Source of the DNA: Phycisphaerae bacterium
GTDB taxonomy: Bacteria > Planctomycetota > Phycisphaerae > UBA1845 > PWPN01
Direction: 5' to 3'
Assembly: GCA_012719955.1 (NCBI GenBank)
Contig: JAAXZI010000125.1
Location: forward strand, 1 to 32,245
DNA length: 32,245 nucleotides
The translations under genes were made by a program, and so were the position numbers. The notes under the pieces were generated by a model. That model saw only the letters and a list, made by a program, of their open reading frames with translations, ran no database searches and had not been told where the DNA came from. Positions 8,007 through 15,706 of the stretch are shown here, piece by piece (within the stretch, counting starts at the first letter, position 1; each line of letters begins with the position of its first letter).

Positions 8007-9977
8007 ATGTCAGCTTATCAGTGTAGTGCGATGGTGATGGCCCTGGTTCTTTGGGGTGGCAGCACGGCCGTCGCCGAAGACCTGGTTGTTCTGGCGACCC
8101 AGCCCGCCGAGACGGCGCCTTCCGGCATGATGAACCGTTATCTTCGTACACAGGCGTACGCGGCCCTGCTGGCACGGGTCCAAGGGGTTGAGCAGCTCAA
8201 GACCGCCGACCAGGTGGCTGCCTACCAGCAGCGTCTGAAGACCTTCTTCATTGCCGCGCTCGGTGGTCTGCCGGAACGCACCGCGCTGAATGCCCGTATC
8301 GTTGGCACCGTCCCTCGCGACAACTTCCGTGTTGAGAAAATCATCTTCGAGAGCCGCCCGGGCGTGTACGTTACCGGCCTGCTGTATCTGCCCAACAGCC
8401 AGCCGCCATACCCGGCCGTCCTGGTCCCGTGCGGCCATTCCAAGAACGGCAAGCTGCACACCACTTACCAGCAGGCCTCCATGCTCCTGGCTGCCAACGG
8501 CATTGCGGCGTTCTGCTACGATCCCATCGGGCAGGGCGAACGCAACCAGGCGCTCAACGAGCAGGGCAAGCCCATTTACGGCCCAACCACCGAGCACACC
8601 GTCCTGGGCGTCGGATGCATCCTGCTGGGCGAAAATGCCGCTACCCATTGCATCTGGGACGGCATGCGGGCCATTGATTATCTCTGCGAGCGTCCGGACA
8701 TCGACCCGAAGCGCATCGGCTGCACCGGCCAATCCGGCGGCGGAACCCTGACCAGCTACCTCATGGCCCTCGATGAGCGCATCGTCTGCGCCGCCCCCTC
8801 CGGCTATCTCACCGGTTTTGCCCGTCTGCTCATGACCATCGGCCCGCAGGATGCCGAGCAGGATATCCATGGCCAGCTCGCCGCCGGCATGGACCACGGC
8901 GATTACGTGCTCATGCGCGCCCCCCGTCCTACGCTGCTGCTGGCCAGCACGCAGGACTTTTTCGACATCGGAGGAACCTGGCACATCTATCGAGAGGCCA
9001 ACCGGATCTACACCCGCCTGGGCCTTCCGGAGCACGTGGCCATCGTCGAGGCCGACGGGCCGCACAACCTGTCCAAGCCCCTGCGCGAAGCCATGGTCCG
9101 CTGGATGCGGCGATGGATGCTCAATGTGGATCAGCCGGTCGTCGAGCCGGAGTTCCGACTGCTCTCCGAAGAGGAGGGGCGGTGTACGCCCGAAGGACAG
9201 GTTCTGCTCATGGAAGGGGCGAAATCAATCTTCGATCTCAATGTGCAAAAGGGCCGGCAACTGGCCGACGCAAGGGCTCAAAATGAATCCCGCGGCCGCG
9301 AGGCGCTGCTCCAGCGGGTTCGCGAACTCAATCGCATTCGGCGTTTTTCGAAACTGCCCGCGAGCGAAATGCAGTCTGCCGGTTCTGTTGAACGCCAGGG
9401 CTATCGCATCGACCGGCTGGTGATCCGGCCTGAGAAGGACATCGATTTGCCCGCGCTCGTCTTCCGCCCCGAAAAACACACCGGAGACGTTTACCTCCAC
9501 GTCAGCGGCGAGGGCAAGTCCGCCCACGCCGGAGAGGGCGGGCCGCTGGAGAAGCTGGTCCTGGCCGGTCACCTCGTCTTGGCTGTCGATCTGCGGGGCA
9601 CAGGCGAAACGCAGGCCCACGAAGCCACCCGGGACTTTGTCCGGCAGTTCGGCACGGGTTGGAAGGATTTCTTTGCGGCCTATCTGCTGGGTCGCTCTTT
9701 TGTGGGCATGAGGACCGAGGATATTTATGCCTGCGTCCAGGCCGCAAGACGTCTGGGCCGGGCGGATGCGCCCATCCACCTGGTGGCCGTGGGGGAGGCG
9801 GTGGTACCGGCCGTGCACGCGGCTGCCCTGGAACCGGAGCTGTTCAAATCGACCGATTTCCAGCAGCCGCCGCTGTCCTGGATGGAGGTGATTCAGAACC
9901 CGCACACGCCGGGGCAGTTGATGAACGCGGTACACGGGGCGCTGGCCGTGTACGACTGGCCGATGTTGAAGCCGTGA
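8007..9977 (+). CDS. Exported two-domain alpha/beta hydrolase, acetyl-xylan-esterase-like
   Basis: The protein has 656 residues, with a signal peptide ending near residue 23 (STAVAED) and a GGGAGG-type ribosome site ten nt before the ATG. The N-terminal half is an alpha/beta hydrolase with an apparently complete triad: Ser243 in GQSGGG, Asp about 317 in STQDFFD, and His353 in DGPHNLS. The oxyanion side VLVPCGHSKNGK is also present. The fold resembles acetyl xylan esterase / prolyl-oligopeptidase-type hydrolases common in Planctomycetota. Residues ~470-650 look like a second hydrolase-type domain (VLAVDLRGTGETQ) whose nucleophile elbow reads AVGEAVV instead of GxSxG, so it is probably inactive. 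Likely role: removal of acyl decorations from polysaccharide outside the cytoplasm. The substrate is inferred. Confidence 0.8.
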   Translation: MSAYQCSAMVMALVLWGGSTAVAEDLVVLATQPAETAPSGMMNRYLRTQAYAALLARVQGVEQLKTADQVAAYQQRLKTFFIAALGGLPERTALNARIVGTVPRDNFRVEKIIFESRPGVYVTGLLYLPNSQPPYPAVLVPCGHSKNGKLHTTYQQASMLLAANGIAAFCYDPIGQGERNQALNEQGKPIYGPTTEHTVLGVGCILLGENAATHCIWDGMRAIDYLCERPDIDPKRIGCTGQSGGGTLTSYLMALDERIVCAAPSGYLTGFARLLMTIGPQDAEQDIHGQLAAGMDHGDYVLMRAPRPTLLLASTQDFFDIGGTWHIYREANRIYTRLGLPEHVAIVEADGPHNLSKPLREAMVRWMRRWMLNVDQPVVEPEFRLLSEEEGRCTPEGQVLLMEGAKSIFDLNVQKGRQLADARAQNESRGREALLQRVRELNRIRRFSKLPASEMQSAGSVERQGYRIDRLVIRPEKDIDLPALVFRPEKHTGDVYLHVSGEGKSAHAGEGGPLEKLVLAGHLVLAVDLRGTGETQAHEATRDFVRQFGTGWKDFFAAYLLGRSFVGMRTEDIYACVQAARRLGRADAPIHLVAVGEAVVPAVHAAALEPELFKSTDFQQPPLSWMEVIQNPHTPGQLMNAVHGALAVYDWPMLKP

Positions 9978-10032
9978 GTCGGGCTTGCGGTTGATGCCGT
10001 CGGCACTCTCATCGGTTGTCCAAAGCGTGAAA

Positions 10033-10106
10033 CCACCTCTGATGAGGTGGGGCATCCGAAGAGGTGGAACACCCAACGCGAGGAGGTGGGGCACCCAACG
10101 CACGAG
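10033..10106. repeat. Short imperfect direct repeats (GAGGTGG unit) with a hairpin
   Basis: GAGGTGG recurs at 10044, 10061 and 10083, the last two followed by near-identical CACCCAACGC. A perfect inverted partner CCACCTC (10033-10039) pairs with the first copy over a 4-nt loop. It lies between the convergent esterase and uppP genes, just after the esterase stop. There is no T-run, so terminator function is unproven. Confidence 0.5.
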
Positions 10107-10128
10107 ATTCATTGGGAATCTGTGTCAC

Positions 10129-10180
10129 ATTATCACATTTCCACTTTCCCACTTTCTCACTTCCCCACCCATCCCACTGC
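10129..10180. repeat. Pyrimidine-rich degenerate tandem repeat downstream of uppP
   Basis: The plus strand repeats TTTCCAC/TTTCCCAC/TTTCTCAC-like units; the minus strand therefore reads as GTGAGAAAGTGGGAAAGTGG-like purine tracts. It abuts the 3' end of uppP. A similar GTGAGAAG-rich tract occurs at 18920-18955. Confidence 0.5.
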
Positions 10181-10187
10181 TTCGCCC

Positions 10188-11099
10188 TCACGCTCCGCCC
10201 ATTCCCCGCCAAATCACCGCCAGCACGATGAATCCCAGGATAATCCGATAGATGGCGAAAGACGTGAACCGGTGCGTCTGGATGAAGCGCATGAAGCCGG
10301 CCACCACCACCAGGGCCACCACAAACGCCACCGAAAAGCCCAGCCCCAGCACGGCGAACTGTTGCCGCTCGATCTCGTCGAGGTGCTTGAGCAGCGAGTA
10401 GCCGCCGGCCGCGAACATGGTGGGAATAGCCAGGAAGAACGAGAACTCCGCGGCGGCCGGGGCTGACAGCCCCAGCACCAGCGCCCCCATGATCGTGGCC
10501 GCCGAACGCGAGGTGCCCGGAATCATCGACAGGCACTGGGCCACGCCGATCAGAAACGCAACGCGCAGGGGAATCGCCGCGGCGTCCGTATACTTGGGCC
10601 GCCGCATGAACAGCTCGATCAGCAGAATCGCGATCCCGCCGACGATCAGCGCGCCGGCTACGACGACCGGCGTTTTCAGATGCGATTCAATGAAGTCGTC
10701 CGCCAGCAGGCCCACCACGGCGGCCGGCAGAAACGCAACAAACAGCTTGAATAGAATGTGGTCCTGCCAGCGGGCTCCCGTGCCGCCCTCCTTGACCGAG
10801 GGATATTCGATCACCTTGCCTGCCGGGAAGAGCGTATTCTTCGACCCACCGCCCACGTAATACCGTCTGGCCCCGGTTGGGACCACCAGCCCGTACAGCC
10901 GTCGCCAGAAGTAGAGCAGAACAGCCAGAATGGCCCCGATCTGAATGAAAATGTCGAAAGTGCCGCTCCAGAACGGATCCCCCTCCTTGATGCCCAGCAG
11001 CGGCTCCACCAGGATCATGTGCCCGGTGCTGGAGACAGGGAGGAACTCGGTCAGACCCTCGACAATGCCGAGGATGACGGCACGAAACGCATCGTTCAT
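10188..11099 (-). CDS. uppP: Undecaprenyl-diphosphatase (BacA/UppP family)
   Basis: This integral inner-membrane phosphatase dephosphorylates undecaprenyl pyrophosphate to regenerate the lipid carrier for cell-wall and glycan synthesis. It also gives bacitracin resistance when overexpressed. The 303-residue protein shows the two family motifs: EGLTEFLPVSSTGHMIL near residues 14-30 and IPGTSRSAATIMGALVLG near 190-210, with about eight hydrophobic segments. It is longer than the usual ~270 residues because of a loop around residues 75-105 (GARRYYVGGGSKNT and following). AGGAAG lies five nt before the ATG. It is transcribed towards the esterase gene and is separated from pgpA upstream by a 123-nt repeat-containing gap. 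Confidence 0.95.
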   Translation of the reverse strand: MNDAFRAVILGIVEGLTEFLPVSSTGHMILVEPLLGIKEGDPFWSGTFDIFIQIGAILAVLLYFWRRLYGLVVPTGARRYYVGGGSKNTLFPAGKVIEYPSVKEGGTGARWQDHILFKLFVAFLPAAVVGLLADDFIESHLKTPVVVAGALIVGGIAILLIELFMRRPKYTDAAAIPLRVAFLIGVAQCLSMIPGTSRSAATIMGALVLGLSAPAAAEFSFFLAIPTMFAAGGYSLLKHLDEIERQQFAVLGLGFSVAFVVALVVVAGFMRFIQTHRFTSFAIYRIILGFIVLAVIWRGMGGA

Positions 11100-11129
11100 T
11101 TAGACTTCCTTGTCTGCAGGCCTGGACAA

Positions 11130-11215
11130 AGACGGAGAGCCGGAGAGATGGAGAGACAGGCGAGTGCGCCGGGTTGTTCTCTCCATCGCTCTATCTCTCA
11201 CATGCTCCGTCTCGA
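11130..11215. repeat. GGAGAG-type degenerate repeat with inverted arm
   Basis: ACGGAGAG, CCGGAGAG and ATGGAGAG units run head to tail. GATGGAGAGA (11147-11156) has a perfect inverted copy TCTCTCCATC (11178-11187), giving a 10-bp stem with a 21-nt loop. It lies between pgpA and uppP, both on the minus strand. It may be a decayed dispersed repeat; any terminator role is unclear because no T-run follows. Confidence 0.45.
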
Positions 11216-11222
11216 CAGCCGG

Positions 11223-11729
11223 TCACAAGACGAATCGAAACAGTACTTGCCCCACCAGATTGGCATACACCCCGGCAGCCAGGTCGTCCAACAGAATGCC
11301 CCATCCGAAGGGCAGTCTCTCCAGCCGGTTGGCCGGGGGCGGCTTGATCACGTCAAACACCCGGAACAGGAAAAACTGCACTGCCAGCACCAGCAGGGCC
11401 GACTTCCAATCCGGCATGGCCAGTCCCAGCAACGCCAACCACTGTCCGGCGAACTCGTCCAGCACGACGTGGCCCGGGTCGGTGGGCTTGCGCGCCCGCT
11501 TGCCGAAAAACTCAACCGCCCAGGGGCCCCAGTGGACACATCCCCACGTGGCCAGCAACGTGAGCACGGCCAGCGGAAGGTGAACCGCATACGGTCCATA
11601 CCCGGCCAGGTGCAGGCCTGTCCACGCCATCCAGGCGATTGCGATCGCTCCCGCTGAGCCGAACGTGCCTGACGCCACGGGAGCATAGCCCAACCCAAGC
11701 CCGGTGATGAGCCAATGGCCAATTTTCAT
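11223..11729 (-). CDS. pgpA: Phosphatidylglycerophosphatase A
   Basis: The enzyme removes phosphate from phosphatidylglycerophosphate to make phosphatidylglycerol at the inner membrane. The 168-residue product has the family signatures: GLGYAPVASGTFGS near the N terminus, DPGHVVLDEFAGQW, the FRVFDVIKPPP motif, and GWGILLDDLAAG near the C terminus, with several membrane segments. The ATG at 11729 overlaps the pgsA stop as ATGA, implying translational coupling. A longer frame opening at 11774 would run 49 nt into pgsA and is less likely. It acts directly after PgsA in the pathway, so the gene order follows the reaction order. Confidence 0.94.
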   Translation of the reverse strand: MKIGHWLITGLGLGYAPVASGTFGSAGAIAIAWMAWTGLHLAGYGPYAVHLPLAVLTLLATWGCVHWGPWAVEFFGKRARKPTDPGHVVLDEFAGQWLALLGLAMPDWKSALLVLAVQFFLFRVFDVIKPPPANRLERLPFGWGILLDDLAAGVYANLVGQVLFRFVL

Positions 11730-12415
11730 GAAGAGGACGCCGAAGTCTGAGACAAAACCGCCCGGGCGCTCCACAGGTAGGGAATCATGGACAAAACTGT
11801 CACAAAGACAGTCAGGTACAACATCACCGGCTTACAGCCGACCAGAAACCGCCACAGCAGCGTGGAGTCCGGCTGCACCGGATGGGCCAGCGCGAACAAC
11901 ACCCAGCACACCGTCACCACCTGCAACAGCATCTTGGCCTTGCCATAAACATTGGCTCCGAAGGCCTTTCCGCTGGCTTCGCTGACCCCTCGGATGCTGG
12001 TCACCAGTAATTCCCGGGCGAGAATGATCACCACCATCCAGGCGGCCACGCCGCTGATGTTCTGTCCGTGAGGATTTACAAAGCCGTTCCCGGCTAGGAA
12101 CGCATACGCCCCGATGACCAGGATCTTATCCACGAACGGATCGATGACCCGACCGAAAGACGTAACCTGCTTGTATTTACGGGCCAGATAGCCGTCGAGA
12201 ATGTCTGTCAGCCCGGCCACGATAAACAGCGCCGCCGATACGTCCAGCAGCCGCAGCCGGGGAGATGCCGCCCGCCCGTCAAACTGGGCCAGGCACACGA
12301 AAAATACGATCGACAGCAGCAGCCTTAAAATCGTGATCTGGTTGGGGAGATTGATGCGAAAGCGGCCGGGGGGCGCGATCGTCGAAGGTGTTGTTGTGCA
12401 CTCAGCCATCTTCAT
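11726..12415 (-). CDS. pgsA: CDP-diacylglycerol-glycerol-3-phosphate 3-phosphatidyltransferase
   Basis: This membrane enzyme makes phosphatidylglycerophosphate from CDP-diacylglycerol and glycerol-3-phosphate, the committed step to phosphatidylglycerol. The CDP-alcohol phosphotransferase signature DG-x2-AR-x8-G-x3-D-x3-D is complete: DGYLARKY, then FGRVIDPFVDK. Several hydrophobic helices follow, and the N terminus LPNQITILRLLLS is typical. About 20 polar residues precede it, so a later start is possible. In-frame starts are GTG 12421, ATG 12415 and ATG 12409, all inside or at the 3' end of rimO; none has a clear Shine-Dalgarno sequence. The ATG at 12415 overlaps rimO by 14 nt. It sits between rimO and pgpA in one transcription unit. 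Confidence 0.94.
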   Translation of the reverse strand: MKMAECTTTPSTIAPPGRFRINLPNQITILRLLLSIVFFVCLAQFDGRAASPRLRLLDVSAALFIVAGLTDILDGYLARKYKQVTSFGRVIDPFVDKILVIGAYAFLAGNGFVNPHGQNISGVAAWMVVIILARELLVTSIRGVSEASGKAFGANVYGKAKMLLQVVTVCWVLFALAHPVQPDSTLLWRFLVGCKPVMLYLTVFVTVLSMIPYLWSARAVLSQTSASSS

Positions 12416-13964
12416 GCGCACCAGCCATCTGCGTCAGATTCAAAACCGGCAGCATAACACTCGTGGGACGAGCAATCAAATCATACCCCTGGGAGCCCTC
12501 GCACACCACCCGAACGATCTCTCCCGGCTGCAGGCTGTGTGCTGCTGGGCGGTATCGTGCTGTGCCGTGGGCCGTGGTTTTTTTGCCCCGGGCCCTGGTC
12601 GGGACGGCAGACGCCCGGCCAGCTTTTTTCCTCGCGTCAGGAAGAGCTGTCAGCACATAGGTGACGCTGTCCACTTCCGGGGCCTGCCCCGCATGACGAC
12701 CCACGTACTGCCCATCCTTCAACTTCGCATCGATGAGCACGTCCAGAAGCTGCCCCCTGCGCCGCGCCGCCTGGGCGAACGCCACCTCCTGCTGGACCTC
12801 CATAATGGCATCGGCCCGAGCCTCTTTGACCTCTGCGGGGAGCTGGCCCTTCATCCGGCCGGCCGGCGTATCCGGTTCCTGTGAATAGGGGAATACCCCA
12901 ACGGCCGAGAACCCGAATTCCTTCACGAAGGTGAGCAGCTCCTCGAACTCTGCCTCCGTCTCGCCCGGGAAACCGGCAATGAAGGTAGTGCGGATGGTGA
13001 CGCCGGGAATGCGGTCGCGCAGTCTCTGGAGCAGCGTTTCCGTCTGTCGCCGGGTCACCCGCCGGTGCATGGCCTTGAGGATGCGGTCATTGATGTGCTG
13101 GAGCGGTATGTCAATGTACTTGACCACCCGCTCGCACTCGGCGATGGCGTCAATCATCTCGTCCGTGAAGTCGGTGGGGTAGGCATACAGCAGCCGGATC
13201 CAGGCGACCTCATCCAGTCGGTTCAACTCGCGCAGCAGACCGGCCAGCCCCGGCCCATAGCCGATGTCCCGCCCGTAGCTGGTCGTATCCTGCCCGATCA
13301 GGTTGAGTTCCACCGCCTGATCGGAGGCCAGCTCGCGCGCCTCGGCCAGAATCACCTCCACCGGCTTGCAGTGCATGGGACCCCGAATGGCCGGAATGGT
13401 GCAGAACGTGCATCGCTGGTTGCACCCCTCGCTGATTCGCAGATAGGCGTAATGACGCGGAGTCAGTCTCAGCCGGGCCGTGTCCGTGGCGACGTAAGGG
13501 TGATAATCGCCCAGGAATAGATCTGGCCGTGGACGAGTTTCCGTCTTTTTCCCTTTTGGGGAGCGGGTGTTTCGCTCGCCTCTTTTCTCGTTCTTGCCGA
13601 GCAGGGGGGACAGTGCCGCGGTGACCACATCGTCCCGCTGATGCACTCCCACCAGCGCGTCGATGCCGGGCACGGCGTCGAGCAGTCTTTCGCCGTCGCG
13701 CTGTACCAGACAGCCGGCCACTACCACTCGCCGGCATCGGCCCGTCCGCTTCTGCTCCACGGCCTCAGCGATGGCTTCATGGGCCTCAACTCGTGAGGCC
13801 TCCAGAAAACCACAGGTATTGACCACGATGACATCCGCGTCGGACTCATCACTGGTGATAATGGCCCCGTGTTCGGCCAACTGGCCGAGCATTTTTTCGG
13901 AATCCACCAGGTTCTTGGCGCAGCCTAAGGCAATAAAGGCGACCTTGGTCGGTTTCTGGCCCAA
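12402..13964 (-). CDS. rimO: Ribosomal protein S12 methylthiotransferase RimO, with basic insertions
   Basis: This radical-SAM enzyme adds a methylthio group to the conserved Asp of ribosomal protein S12. The order is an N-terminal MTTase domain (IALGCAKNLVDSE, VVNTCGFLEASR, VVVAGCLVQR, with three Cys for the auxiliary cluster), then the radical-SAM core with CNQRCTFC, then a C-terminal TRAM domain. The SEGCNQRCTFC and IDIPLQH motifs are typical of RimO. The product is about 520 residues, against ~440 usually. The excess is a Lys/Arg-rich stretch of ~25 residues before the SAM core and another of ~35 residues inside the TRAM region. The TTG at 13964 has AGGAG six nt upstream; the ATG at 13991 lacks a ribosome site but remains an alternative. 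It heads the rimO-pgsA-pgpA run. Confidence 0.93.
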   Translation of the reverse strand: MGQKPTKVAFIALGCAKNLVDSEKMLGQLAEHGAIITSDESDADVIVVNTCGFLEASRVEAHEAIAEAVEQKRTGRCRRVVVAGCLVQRDGERLLDAVPGIDALVGVHQRDDVVTAALSPLLGKNEKRGERNTRSPKGKKTETRPRPDLFLGDYHPYVATDTARLRLTPRHYAYLRISEGCNQRCTFCTIPAIRGPMHCKPVEVILAEARELASDQAVELNLIGQDTTSYGRDIGYGPGLAGLLRELNRLDEVAWIRLLYAYPTDFTDEMIDAIAECERVVKYIDIPLQHINDRILKAMHRRVTRRQTETLLQRLRDRIPGVTIRTTFIAGFPGETEAEFEELLTFVKEFGFSAVGVFPYSQEPDTPAGRMKGQLPAEVKEARADAIMEVQQEVAFAQAARRRGQLLDVLIDAKLKDGQYVGRHAGQAPEVDSVTYVLTALPDARKKAGRASAVPTRARGKKTTAHGTARYRPAAHSLQPGEIVRVVCEGSQGYDLIARPTSVMLPVLNLTQMAGAHEDG

Positions 13965-14268
13965 ATGCAATCTCCTCAATGATAACCCCATAGGATAGTC
14001 ACCGTGGCTCGGAATCGAAAGCCGGCCCGCAACCTCCGATGGGGAAAGAGCTTATTAGATGGGAAGACGCCGCCCCTGGGCCTTTCCAGGGAGAATGCAC
14101 GCCGCTGTTCCTGATCGGGGGCTCTTGATGTGTACCGGGTGCTCTTGGCGGGGCGGAATACTCCGGAGCCCGTCTCCCAGCCGCTCCCGAAACGGCTGTA
14201 ACGGCCTGCCCGTGACTGAAATCGTCTCCAACTTATGAGGCAAGTCCTCTGTACTTTCCTGCACACCC

Positions 14269-14298
14269 TTGCATGGCTCATCATTATGGTGTTAAGAT
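14269..14298 (+). promoter_or_regulatory. Candidate promoter for the small RNA
   Basis: TTGCAT (14269-14274) and TAAGAT (14293-14298) are separated by 18 nt. The expected start point, about 14305, coincides with the first base of the hairpin that ends in a T-run. The -35 match is poor (3 of 6) and the -10 is moderate (4 of 6). Confidence 0.35.
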
Positions 14299-14304
14299 GC
14301 GTTG

Positions 14305-14375
14305 CACCCGAGGCATCCCCCCCCTAAGACCGTCTGGTTCACCCCGGCCAGACGGCACCCGCCTCGGGTTTTTTT
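14305..14375 (+). ncRNA. Candidate ~70-nt structured small RNA ending in an intrinsic terminator
   Basis: The outer stem ACCCGAGGC/GCCTCGGGT (14306-14314 with 14361-14369) encloses an inner perfect 8-bp stem CCGTCTGG/CCAGACGG (14330-14337 with 14348-14355). The 5' internal loop carries eight consecutive C (14317-14324). Seven T (14369-14375) follow the outer stem. No plus-strand gene lies upstream for more than 4 kb, so this terminator has no known gene to end; with the promoter-like pair just before it, a free-standing small RNA is the simplest reading. A leader attenuator for the lipoprotein operon 380 nt downstream is the alternative. No known RNA family was recognised. Confidence 0.45.
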
Positions 14376-14645
14376 GTGCGCCGCCATCCAGAGAATGCCC
14401 TCTCCAGCAGGCGTGTTGGTCCGATAACAAGAACGCGTCGGGCTGATCGGAGCGTGCAAAGTCTCCCCCTCGCTCCCGCTTTCGAGGACTCTTTCTTCGT
14501 CTCTCCCGATCCCGGATCCGCGGTCTGTTCGTTTCTCCCCCCGTGGCAGCGTTTTTTCCGTTCCCGCGGCTTTGGTGCGCCTTCCGGGTGCCGGGGCGTT
14601 GGTTGAATCGCGGCTTTGGGCCATCCGGCCCAGGGCATCGAACTC

Positions 14646-14673
14646 TCGACGCCCGGCGGCTGGCCGGTAGAAT
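14646..14673 (+). promoter_or_regulatory. Candidate promoter of the DUF547-M20 operon
   Basis: TCGACG (14646-14651) and TAGAAT (14668-14673) are 16 nt apart, matching sigma-70 hexamers at 4 and 5 of 6 positions. The predicted 5' UTR is about 74 nt and includes GGAGAAGG before the ATG at 14754. Confidence 0.35.
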
Positions 14674-14753
14674 GGTCGAACCCCGCCGGATCGGTCCGGC
14701 ACGAGTCGTTCTCACCCTGCGAGGGGTTGAGGGCGCATGTGGAGAAGGTACGG

Positions 14754-15683
14754 ATGCATCACGACAGCTTCTGGCCCCCACAGAAGGGGACCGATTGGCG
14801 CTACTTGCTGGCTTTAAGCGCGGCCCTCGCCGCCTGCTCTGCTGGTTGCCGGGACCGGCTTACCGTCCCTGCTAATACGCGGCTTTTGGATCAGTCCGCG
14901 CCGTATACCTACACCGATCAGGACTGGGCCCTTGTCCTGCGCAACTACGTCCGTGACGGTTTGGTGGACTATACCTCCCTGGCCCGCAACCGCGAACCGC
15001 TGGATCGCTACTATGCCCTTTTGGGCGTGACCGGCCCATCGCTCACGCCGGACCAGTTCCCCACCGCCGCCCACGCGACCGCTTACTGGATCAATGCTTA
15101 CAATGCCCTGGCCATTCTGTTTGTGCTCAACATCTACCCCGTGGAGACGATCTACGACATGGACCCGTCCATGCCCAAGATCGAACTGGCCACCTTCCGG
15201 GTGGATGGACGCACTTGGACCCTGCCGGAGATCGAAGCCCGAATTCTTCGGGTCAGTGACGGCGACGTCCGGGCCTTGTTCGCCACCTGCCAGGCCTCCC
15301 TGGGCACTCCCCGCCTCTCCTCTGAGCCCATGCGGGCCGCCACCCTGGAGCGCCAGCTTGCCCAGGCAGCCGCCGATGCGCTCAATAACCCCAAAATCCT
15401 GCGCATCGACTCTGCGGACCGGAAGATTCTCGTCTGGCATCTGATCCTGACCCGTAAGGACGATTTCTTGAACTATTGGCGCACCCGTCGCCGGACCCAG
15501 ACTGCCCACCTGCTCAGCGTTCTGGCGGATATGGCCTCCGCCCAGCGCCGACGAATGCTCCAGGGCGCGGTAGGATATGTCTTTCAGGCCGTGCCGTTCG
15601 ATCGGCGGCTCAATGATTGGAGGCCCGGCACATCCGCGGCAACCCCTGGTTGGTCGGGTGGCGACCGGCCACTGGTGCCTTGA
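14754..15683 (+). CDS. DUF547-domain lipoprotein
   Basis: The 309-residue product starts at an ATG preceded by GGAGAAGG. The N terminus has a hydrophobic stretch, LLALSAALAACSAGC, with a lipobox (LAAC, or SAGC just after), so it is probably a lipid-anchored envelope protein. The body matches the DUF547 family: LRNYVRDGLVDYTSLARN, then AYWINAYNALAI followed by VLNIYPVETIYDMD, and the region with VDGRTWTLPEIEARIL. The usual family phrase 'H..IR....DPRIHFALNC' is diverged here (FATCQASLGTPRLSSEP). The function of DUF547 is not established. The M20 peptidase gene starts 23 nt downstream, so they are probably cotranscribed. Confidence 0.82.
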   Translation: MHHDSFWPPQKGTDWRYLLALSAALAACSAGCRDRLTVPANTRLLDQSAPYTYTDQDWALVLRNYVRDGLVDYTSLARNREPLDRYYALLGVTGPSLTPDQFPTAAHATAYWINAYNALAILFVLNIYPVETIYDMDPSMPKIELATFRVDGRTWTLPEIEARILRVSDGDVRALFATCQASLGTPRLSSEPMRAATLERQLAQAAADALNNPKILRIDSADRKILVWHLILTRKDDFLNYWRTRRRTQTAHLLSVLADMASAQRRRMLQGAVGYVFQAVPFDRRLNDWRPGTSAATPGWSGGDRPLVP

Positions 15684-15706
15684 CGCGAGCAATTGATTGG
15701 AGATCC

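Larger units (their letters stand above)
13992..14753. other. Long divergent intergenic region, rimO / DUF547 lipoprotein
   Basis: About 760 nt with no credible protein gene; the open frames here are short, low in hydrophobic residues and lack ribosome sites. It contains a promoter-like pair, a candidate small RNA with intrinsic terminator (14269-14375), and a promoter-like pair for the downstream operon at 14646-14673. The stretches 14000-14265 and 14380-14640 show nothing I can name. Confidence 0.5.

Noticed and set aside
14305..14375. tRNA or known structural RNA
   Set aside because: Nested stems do not match the cloverleaf, and no tmRNA, SRP RNA, RNase P or 6S signature could be recognised in the gap.
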